From contig JACMZG010001911.1 of the NCBI GenBank assembly GCA_018340805.1, positions 52,603,153-52,667,152 of the forward strand: a stretch of DNA of 64,000 nt, read 5' to 3'. This stretch comes from Microvelia longipes. Taxonomy: Eukaryota; Arthropoda; Insecta; Hemiptera; Veliidae. This document shows, piece after piece, positions 56,441-64,000 of this stretch. The translations under genes were made by a program, and so were the position numbers. The notes under the pieces were generated by a model. It did not search any database and was not told the origin of the DNA. It saw only the letters and a list, made by a program, of their open reading frames with translations. Every line of letters starts with the position of its first letter. Positions within the stretch are counted from its first letter, which is position 1.

Positions 56441-57605
56441 CATTTACTATAGAAATGCATTTTAAATGCATTAACAGTGTTGCAAATAGACGTTATAGTT
56501 AATTAAAAAAAACGATTTTTCGTAGGGCTTGAATTAATGTTAGGGTTACAAGACGTCAAAAACATTGGTTCGCGCAACTGGAGGTAGCGCAGTCATTTTA
56601 AAACAGTAATGTATGTATAAACTAAAGACAAGTATGTATATATGTTTAAAATCAAGAGAACAAGCAAAATCGATCGCACGTTTCGCCATTTTCTTGCCAA
56701 CGATCTCACTCGCATAAATTTCTTTGAATCGAAAACAAAGATAAGCAATGTGGGCTTAGTCTATCTATAGAGTTCAACACATGAGACTGGGATATTTACT
56801 GTAGTTTCGTATTTAGTAAGTTGATTTTCATTGTTGGTTAAATTTGAACTTTCTTTGTCTATAAAAAAACTATCCACAAAACTTACGAGTTTAACACACA
56901 CATACTACAATTAAGATATAAAAACTCTAAAGGAAAATCGTTTTCAAGTTATACAGGTTCAAGAAGGGGTAGAAAAGAGAAAATACTGAAATCGATTTCA
57001 TTCTACTAGCAGGAAAAACATCTTTTTTTACTGTCACTGTTTGGAAAATGCTTTTCTTAGCAAGTCTTCTGTTTCCTTAAGCTTTTCTTCCTCTAAAAAA
57101 TCCCAGGATCACTGTTTATATAAAAAACCTTCAAACAAGATATGTATCATAAGATGTATCGCTTATACTTTTGAATTATTTATATTTCTTTTTTAAAATT
57201 ATAAATCCTTTCATTTTTCGTGTAGAATTTCACCGAATAATATATATAAGCTCATGTTTCCGGGAAACATGTGGATATTAAGTAAGATACATAACTCAGG
57301 TTTGAATGAAGGAAATACAGGTACTATATCATACTTAAACCCAACAGACTAGGAAAACAATGTGCAGATTCTTGAAAGTTAAAAAAACAAATGTAAAGTG
57401 TGTAAAGCTCGGTTTCGGAGATTTGCACATCAGCTGCACTACGGTTTCTGCTTTGTGAGGCTTCAGCCTGCTCATTTTAATTGTTGCTGTTTTGTATTAT
57501 TTGTTATTTTAATATTATTTTAAAAAAAAACTGGGCGCAAAAATTTAATTTAATTAAATATATTTTAATGTACGAGTTTATACAATGGTTTTGTTGACTT
57601 CTTGA
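56441..57605. other. AT-rich sequence without features
   Basis: Nothing recognisable. Confidence 0.5.
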
Positions 57606-57621
57606 TACAAAAGAATCATTT

Positions 57622-57860
57622 AAAATTTAAATTACTTGAAGACTACAGTCCTTTATTACTGTTATTTTCTAAATCAATTTAAATTTTATATTTCGTAATG
57701 TAAAAATTTTTACATTACAAATTCAGTTTCATTTGATTTCACCTGAAGATGCTGAACTTCGCTCAATGAAACGTTGTGAAGATATATGTCAAGGTTATTA
57801 AATAAATTAATATTTATAAAGGACTGTAGTCTTCAAGAAATCCAAAAAATTTACTCTTTT
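57622..57860. mobile_element. Short 238-bp insertion with direct-repeat flanks and inverted ends
   Basis: TACAAAAGAATCATTT lies exactly on both sides (57606-57621 and 57860-57875), like a 16-bp target duplication. Inside are 20-bp inverted repeats CTTGAAGACTACAGTCCTTT (57635-57654) and its inverse (57817-57836), and a perfect 24-bp palindrome centred on AAAAATTTTT (57695-57718). There is also the CTGAAGA...GAAACG motif (57743-57773). No coding capacity. The family is unknown to me. Confidence 0.75.
57743..57773 (+). other. CTGAWGA-hairpin-GAAA motif, copy 4
   Basis: CTGAAGATGCTGAACTTCGC then TCAATGAAACG. The stem is weaker here than in copies 1 and 2. Confidence 0.4.
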
Positions 57861-57875
57861 ACAAAAGAATCATTT

Positions 57876-59239
57876 CTTAAACATGTATTAATATTTATAT
57901 TTTTTAGAGCATATCTTTATTTTAAATTCAATCTAAGAAAGAGAAAATTTAATGAGAAACACTAAGAAAGAATGACCTAATCTACTTTAAGATGGAGCCA
58001 GATTTGGACTCATTCAGTTGCTAAAATAACATAAACACATAACGAGGCTCATTGCAAGAAGAACACATACGTATTTGGTCGAATAATAATCTAGAATACA
58101 TGATTTTTATTGTTACAGTTTTCTAAGAGACCTTTGAAGTAGAAATAAAATAGCCCGTTGTATTCGTCAGGTCATTCATGGGTTTGAATGTGACCATCTA
58201 ACGAAAATGGCAATTAGATAAGGAGTTTCACAACAACATTATCTCCATTTCAAGTTCTTTTCACCCGAATTTCCCAAAGTTTATAAAGTCATAAGATAAT
58301 TGGCAATAAAAGTTGCCAAGTAGTTGTCAGTCAAAGTCAGATAACTTTCCCCCCGACAACTTGTCCATTATTGTTATTAAAATTTCCCTCATCATCCCAG
58401 AGCTATTAAAGGAAACTTTCCTTCTAATAACCTTTTGTGAAACTTATCAAGGAAAGTTGACAAAGTTGCGAAATTGTCTTTCAAATAATAATATAAAAGT
58501 TTTATTGACAAGTTTAAACATTTTAGACTAATGGACATTTTAAATGTTTTTAAACTTGGATTGTTTTTGGGATTATGCGATCCGGAATGGAGATCCTTAA
58601 GAGACTAGACACAATTAAAGCTTTGAAGTGGATTTAATTTTAATACATCCCAGAAGTCGAATATACAACTACGCTGTCAAAAGTCTAAAAGACGTAAACG
58701 TCTTATGTGATACTTCTCCTTTATTAACGCAATTACCAAAATATGCTACATCAAAAAAATAATTTTTAGCGAGTCGTTTTAGATAATTCCCAGAAGTAAA
58801 GTGAACTGATTTTAGCAAACATTTAACAGTAAATTTTATTTAATTTATTTTTATTATCCTTAAACAATATTAAAGTATAATAAGTTTTGAATTACTTCTC
58901 TTAATAGATCTTTAAGTCAATTGAGATTAAAGATATGATAAGTGGTGTAGTTTAACTCAGAGGAAAATAATTGTTGAGAAAACATAAGTTTATGCTTACG
59001 GTAACAAGATATAAGGCAATAATTTCCACGTGAGAAAAAACAATTTACGAAAATATTATCACTTCTGGTTGTAGGGAATAAAATCAAAACTAATGGCTAA
59101 ATTTGGAAACCTAAATGTCTATCTATCTATCTAATGTCTCTCTTACTTAACAATTTAAATAACACCCAAATAATCTGTATTTTATCATTTTTAACATCTT
59201 AAGAACATTAAAAGCTACAAATATAGAGGAAGACATCTA
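57876..59239. other. AT-rich sequence up to the gap
   Basis: A short (CTAT)n run lies at about 59118-59133. Nothing else is recognised. Confidence 0.5.
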
Positions 59240-60091
59240 NNNNNNNNNNNNNNNNNNNNNNNNNNNNNNNNNNNNNNNNNNNNNNNNNNNNNNNNNNNNN
59301 NNNNNNNNNNNNNNNNNNNNNNNNNNNNNNNNNNNNNNNNNNNNNNNNNNNNNNNNNNNNNNNNNNNNNNNNNNNNNNNNNNNNNNNNNNNNNNNNNNNN
59401 NNNNNNNNNNNNNNNNNNNNNNNNNNNNNNNNNNNNNNNNNNNNNNNNNNNNNNNNNNNNNNNNNNNNNNNNNNNNNNNNNNNNNNNNNNNNNNNNNNNN
59501 NNNNNNNNNNNNNNNNNNNNNNNNNNNNNNNNNNNNNNNNNNNNNNNNNNNNNNNNNNNNNNNNNNNNNNNNNNNNNNNNNNNNNNNNNNNNNNNNNNNN
59601 NNNNNNNNNNNNNNNNNNNNNNNNNNNNNNNNNNNNNNNNNNNNNNNNNNNNNNNNNNNNNNNNNNNNNNNNNNNNNNNNNNNNNNNNNNNNNNNNNNNN
59701 NNNNNNNNNNNNNNNNNNNNNNNNNNNNNNNNNNNNNNNNNNNNNNNNNNNNNNNNNNNNNNNNNNNNNNNNNNNNNNNNNNNNNNNNNNNNNNNNNNNN
59801 NNNNNNNNNNNNNNNNNNNNNNNNNNNNNNNNNNNNNNNNNNNNNNNNNNNNNNNNNNNNNNNNNNNNNNNNNNNNNNNNNNNNNNNNNNNNNNNNNNNN
59901 NNNNNNNNNNNNNNNNNNNNNNNNNNNNNNNNNNNNNNNNNNNNNNNNNNNNNNNNNNNNNNNNNNNNNNNNNNNNNNNNNNNNNNNNNNNNNNNNNNNN
60001 NNNNNNNNNNNNNNNNNNNNNNNNNNNNNNNNNNNNNNNNNNNNNNNNNNNNNNNNNNNNNNNNNNNNNNNNNNNNNNNNNNNNNNNNNNN
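59240..60091. other. Assembly gap, 852 N
   Basis: The left side is ordinary AT-rich DNA and the right side starts mid-spacer in the tRNA array, so the array edge lies inside the gap. Confidence 0.95.
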
Positions 60092-60435
60092 TCATCATGT
60101 GTCAAGAGAAAAAATCTTTAAAAAAATAAAAAAACAAAAATTCTCCAAATCTCACAATAAATTATGACGACTGTGATTTATTTTTCAAACATATTCGATT
60201 ATTATGCGATTATTTGATTTCCGAAAGCAGTTTCAATTAAAGAAAATAGAAAATGATGAAAAGAAATGTGTGTTTTTGAAAGAAATGGAAACAAGAAATG
60301 AAAATCAGAAAAAGAAAATGAGAGAATTTCAATGGAAAATGTTGAAAATCACGTGAAATGTAAAGGATGTTTGTAAAATAATGATAGTGTTAATATTGAA
60401 AATTAAAGGTTATTTTCTAACGACATTTTTCGTAG

Positions 60436-60517
60436 GACGAGGTGGCCGAGTGGTTAAGGCGATGGACTGCTAATCCATTGGGGTTTCCCCGCGTGGGTTC
60501 GAATCCCATCCTCGTCG
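60436..60517 (+). tRNA. tRNA-Ser(GCU), array copy 1
   Basis: An 82-nt gene. The acceptor stem is GACGAGG/CCTCGTC and the anticodon stem-loop is ATGGA-CTGCTAA-TCCAT with anticodon GCT (AGC/AGU serine codons). A long variable arm (GGGG-TTT-CCCC) is typical of serine tRNAs, and the T arm is GTGGG-TTCGAAT-CCCAT. The internal A box is TGGCCGAGTGG and the B box GGTTCGAATCC. A T6 terminator follows at 60521-60526. No intron, and CCA is not encoded, as expected for a eukaryote. Confidence 0.98.
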
Positions 60518-60520
60518 AAA

Positions 60521-60526
60521 TTTTTT
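60521..60526 (+). terminator. Pol III terminator (T6) of tRNA copy 1
   Basis: Six T lie four bases after the tRNA 3' end. The same run follows each of the other seven genes at the same distance. Confidence 0.85.
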
Positions 60527-60913
60527 CGTCACACAAATTTTACAGAATTTCTGATGAATAATGATAAATCATCATGTGTCAAGAGAAAAAATCTTTAAAA
60601 AAATAAAAAAAACAAAAGTTCTCCAAATCTCACAATAAATTATGACGACTGTGATTTATTTTTCAAACATATTCGATTATTATGCGATTATTTGATTTCC
60701 GAAAGCAGTTTCAATTAAAGAAAATAGAAAATGATGAAAAGAAATGTGTGTTTTTGAAAGAAATGGAAACAAGAAATGAAAATCAGAAAAAGAAAATGAG
60801 AGAATTTCAATGGAAAATGTTGAAAATCACGTGAAATGTAAAGGATGTTTGTAAAATAATGATAGTGTTAATATTGAAAATTAAAGGTTATTTTCTAACG
60901 ACATTTTTCGTAG

Positions 60914-60995
60914 GACGAGGTGGCCGAGTGGTTAAGGCGATGGACTGCTAATCCATTGGGGTTTCCCCGCGTGGGTTCGAATCCCATCCTCGTCG
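60914..60995 (+). tRNA. tRNA-Ser(GCU), array copy 2
   Basis: Identical in sequence to copy 1, 478 bp downstream, same strand, with its own T6 terminator. Confidence 0.98.
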
Positions 60996-61391
60996 AAATT
61001 TTTTCGTCACACAAATTTTACAGAATTTCTGATGAATAATGATAAATCATCATGTGTCAAGAGAAAAAATCTTTAAAAAATAAAAAAAAACAAAAGTTCT
61101 CCAAATCTCACAATAAATTATGACGACTGTGATTTATTTTTCAAACATATTCGATTATTATGCGATTATTTGATTTCCGAAAGCAGTTTCAATTAAAGAA
61201 AATAGAAAATGATGAAAAGAAATGTGTGTTTTTGAAAGAAATGGAAACAAGAAATGAAAATCAGAAAAAGAAAATGAGAGAATTTCAATGGAAAATGTTG
61301 AAAATCACGTGAAATGTAAAGGATGTTTGTAAAATAATGATAGTGTTAATATTGAAAATTAAAGGTTATTTTCTAACGACATTTTTCGTAG

Positions 61392-61473
61392 GACGAGGTG
61401 GCCGAGTGGTTAAGGCGATGGACTGCTAATCCATTGGGGTTTCCCCGCGTGGGTTCGAATCCCATCCTCGTCG
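61392..61473 (+). tRNA. tRNA-Ser(GCU), array copy 3
   Basis: Identical to copy 1, with intact A and B boxes and T6 terminator. Confidence 0.98.
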
Positions 61474-61869
61474 AAATTTTTTCGTCACACAAATTTTACA
61501 GAATTTCTGATGAATAATGATAAATCATCATGTGTCAAGAGAAAAAATCTTTAAAAAAATAAAAAAAACAAAAGTTCTCCAAATCTCACAATAAATTATG
61601 ACGACTGTGATTTATTTTTCAAACATATTCGATTATTATGCGATTATTTGATTTCCGAAAGCAGTTTCAATTAAAGAAAATAGAAAATGATGAAAAGAAA
61701 TGTGTGTTTTTGAAAGAAATGGAAACAAGAAATGAAAATCAGAAAAAGAAAATGAGAGAATTTCAATGGAAAATGTTGAAAATCACGTGAAATGTAAAGG
61801 ATGTTTGTAAAATAATGATAGTGTTAATATTGAAAATTAAAGGTTATTTTCTAACGACATTTTTCGTAG

Positions 61870-61951
61870 GACGAGGTGGCCGAGTGGTTAAGGCGATGGA
61901 CTGCTAATCCATTGGGGTTTCCCCGCGTGGGTTCGAATCCCATCCTCGTCG
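61870..61951 (+). tRNA. tRNA-Ser(GCU), array copy 4
   Basis: Identical to copy 1, with intact boxes and terminator. Confidence 0.98.
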
Positions 61952-62346
61952 AAATTTTTTCGTCACACAAATTTTACAGAATTTCTGATGAATAATGATA
62001 AATCATCATGTGTCAAGAGAAAAAATCTTTAAAAAAATAAAAAACAAAAGTTCTCCAAATCTCACAATAAATTATGACGACTGTGATTTATTTTTCAAAC
62101 ATATTCGATTATTATGCGATTATTTGATTTCCGAAAGCAGTTTCAATTAAAGAAAATAGAAAATGATGAAAAGAAATGTGTGTTTTTTGAAAGAAATGGA
62201 AACAAGAAATGAAAATCAGAAAAAGAAAATGAGAGAATTTCAATGGAAAATGTTGAAAATCACGTGAAATGTAAAGGATGTTTGTAAAATAATGATAGTG
62301 TTAATATTGAAAATTAAAGGTTATTTTCTAACGACATTTTTCGTAG

Positions 62347-62428
62347 GACGAGGTGGCCGAGTGGTTAAGGCGATGGACTGCTAATCCATTGGGGTTTCCC
62401 CGCGTGGGTTCGAATCCCATCCTCGTCG
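62347..62428 (+). tRNA. tRNA-Ser(GCU), array copy 5
   Basis: The tRNA is identical to copy 1. The preceding spacer has one extra T in a T run. Confidence 0.98.
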
Positions 62429-62821
62429 AAATTTTTTCGTCACACAAATTTTACAGAATTTCTGATGAATAATGATAAATCATCATGTGTCAAGAGAAAA
62501 AATCTTTAAAAAAAAAAAAAACAAAAGTTCTCCAAATCTCACAATAAATTATGACGACTGTGATTTATTTTTCAAACATATTCGATTATTATGCGATTAT
62601 TTGATTTCCGAAAGCAGTTTCAATTAAAGAAAATAGAAATGATGAAAAGAAATGTGTGTTTTTGAAAGAAATGGAAACAAGAAATGAAAATCAGAAAAAG
62701 AAAATGAGAGAATTTCAATGGAAAATGTTGAAAATCACGTGAAATGTAAAGGATGTTTGTAAAATAATGATAGTGTTAATATTGAAAATTAAAGGTTATT
62801 TTCTAACGACATTTTTCGTAG

Positions 62822-62903
62822 GACGAGGTGGCCGAGTGGTTAAGGCGATGGACTGCTAATCCATTGGGGTTTCCCCGCGTGGGTTCGAATCCCATCCTCG
62901 TCG
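62822..62903 (+). tRNA. tRNA-Ser(GCU), array copy 6
   Basis: The tRNA is identical to copy 1. The preceding spacer is 3 bp shorter, from A-run differences. Confidence 0.98.
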
Positions 62904-63299
62904 AAATTTTTTCGTCACACAAATTTTACAGAATTTCTGATGAATAATGATAAATCATCATGTGTCAAGAGAAAAAATCTTTAAAAAAATAAAAAAAACA
63001 AAAGTTCTCCAAATCTCACAATAAATTATGACGACTGTGATTTATTTTTCAAACATATTCGATTATTATGCGATTATTTGATTTCCGAAAGCAGTTTCAA
63101 TTAAAGAAAATAGAAAATGATGAAAAGAAATGTGTGTTTTTGAAAGAAATGGAAACAAGAAATGAAAATCAGAAAAAGAAAATGAGAGAATTTCAATGGA
63201 AAATGTTGAAAATCACGTGAAATGTAAAGGATGTTTGTAAAATAATGATAGTGTTAATATTGAAAATTAAAGGTTATTTTCTAACGACATTTTTCGTAG

Positions 63300-63381
63300 G
63301 ACGAGGTGGCCGAGTGGTTAAGGCGATGGACTGCTAATCCATTGGGGTTTCCCCGCGTGGGTTCGAATCCCATCCTCGTCG
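63300..63381 (+). tRNA. tRNA-Ser(GCU), array copy 7
   Basis: Identical to copy 1, with intact boxes and terminator. Confidence 0.98.
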
Positions 63382-63776
63382 AAATTTTTTCGTCACACAA
63401 ATTTTACAGAATTTCTGATGAATAATGATAAATCATCATGTGTCAAGAGAAAAAATCTTTAAAAAAATAAAAAAAAAACAAAGTTCTCCAAATCTCACAA
63501 TAAATTATGACGACTGTGATTTATTTTTCAAACATATTCGATTATTATGCGATTATTTGATTTCCGAAAGCAGTTTCAATTAAAGAAAATAGAAAATGAT
63601 GAAAAGAAATGTGTGTTTTTGAAAGAAATGGAAACAAGAAATGAAAATCAAAAAGAAAATGAGAGAATTTCAATGGAAAATGTTGAAAATCACGTGAAAT
63701 GTAAAGGATGTTTGTAAAATAATGATAGTGTTAATATTGAAAATTAAAGGTTATTTTCTAACGACATTTTTCGTAG

Positions 63777-63857
63777 GACGAGGTGGCCGAGTGGTTAAGG
63801 CGATGGACTGCTAATCCATTGGGGTTTCCCGCGTGGGTTCGAATCCCATCCTCGTCG
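63777..63857 (+). tRNA. tRNA-Ser(GCU), array copy 8, one base short in the variable arm
   Basis: An 81-nt version: the variable arm reads GGGG-TTT-CCC, with one C missing from the run of four. All other parts match copy 1, including both promoter boxes and the T6 terminator. The arm can still form three pairs, so it may work. A homopolymer sequencing error near the array end is an equally good explanation. Confidence 0.93.
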
Positions 63858-64000
63858 AAATTTTTTCGTCACACAAATTTTACAGAATTTCTGATGAATA
63901 ATGATAAATCATCATGTGTCAAGAGAAAAAATCTTTAAAAAAATAAAAAAAACAAAAGTTCTCCAAATCTCACAATAAATTATGACGACTGTGATTTTTT

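Larger units (their letters stand above)
60092..64000 (+). repeat. Tandem array of ~478-bp tRNA-Ser(GCU) units
   Basis: Eight tRNA genes start at 60436, 60914, 61392, 61870, 62347, 62822, 63300 and 63777, giving steps of 478, 478, 478, 477, 475, 478 and 477 bp. Spacers of about 396 bp are almost identical, with differences mainly in A or T run length. One substitution is seen in the leftmost partial spacer (AAAATTCTCC for AAAGTTCTCC). The array is cut by the gap on the left and the window edge on the right. Confidence 0.98.

Noticed and set aside
58313..58531. 72-residue frame near 58.4 kb
   Set aside because: No recognisable motif and ordinary composition for a chance frame.
59208..60105. 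296-residue frames across the N run
   Set aside because: They consist of ambiguous bases and have no information.

Overview
The window looks like a repeat-rich, AT-rich animal nuclear region, most likely from an arthropod and probably an insect. I base this on a eukaryotic tRNA-Ser(GCU) gene of animal type, several LTR and non-LTR retrotransposons with insect-like protein motifs, a mariner transposase fragment, tRNA-derived SINEs, and AT and CA microsatellites. I recognise no host protein-coding gene. Almost every open frame over 100 residues belongs to a transposable element. There are two runs of N: exactly 100 N at 20395-20494, probably a gap of unknown size, and 852 N at 59240-60091.

Layout. 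Bases 1-5440 hold a frameshifted Ty3/gypsy-type LTR retrotransposon on the minus strand (gag, protease, RT-RNase H, integrase; the pol stop is at bases 4-6). Bases 6400-10565 hold a two-ORF non-LTR retrotransposon, also minus. A second, truncated LINE lies on the plus strand at 11245-12655. Bases 13368-20394 hold a nearly complete BEL/Pao LTR retrotransposon on the plus strand: 561-bp 5' LTR, tRNA-Phe-type primer site, gag, pol, polypurine tract, and a 3' LTR cut by the gap. From 20.5 to 59 kb the sequence is a patchwork of small elements in AT-rich DNA. These are foldback (inverted-repeat) elements at 22.2, 29.5, 38.3 and 55.4 kb, a hAT-type element with an exact 8-bp target duplication (31.1 kb), a palindromic mariner derivative sitting inside a LINE (35.7 kb), SINEs with target duplications (26.6 and 49.6 kb), a 5'-truncated LINE with poly(A) tail and target duplication (32.8 kb), and several tandem arrays. 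A roughly 1-kb interspersed repeat carrying an internal GT/CA run recurs at least six times.

The most striking region is 60092-64000. It is a head-to-tail array of at least eight tRNA-Ser(GCU) genes in near-identical units of about 478 bp, each with internal A and B boxes and a T6 Pol III terminator. The array runs off the right edge and probably into the gap on its left. It behaves like a satellite whose unit is a tRNA gene.

Many frameshifts fall at homopolymers or single missing bases in otherwise well-conserved frames. Some apparent pseudogenization may therefore be assembly indel error, and broken-gene calls should be read with that in mind. Nested insertions give a relative history: the SINE and the truncated LINE are younger than the 1-kb repeats they interrupt, and the mariner palindrome is younger than the LINE around it.
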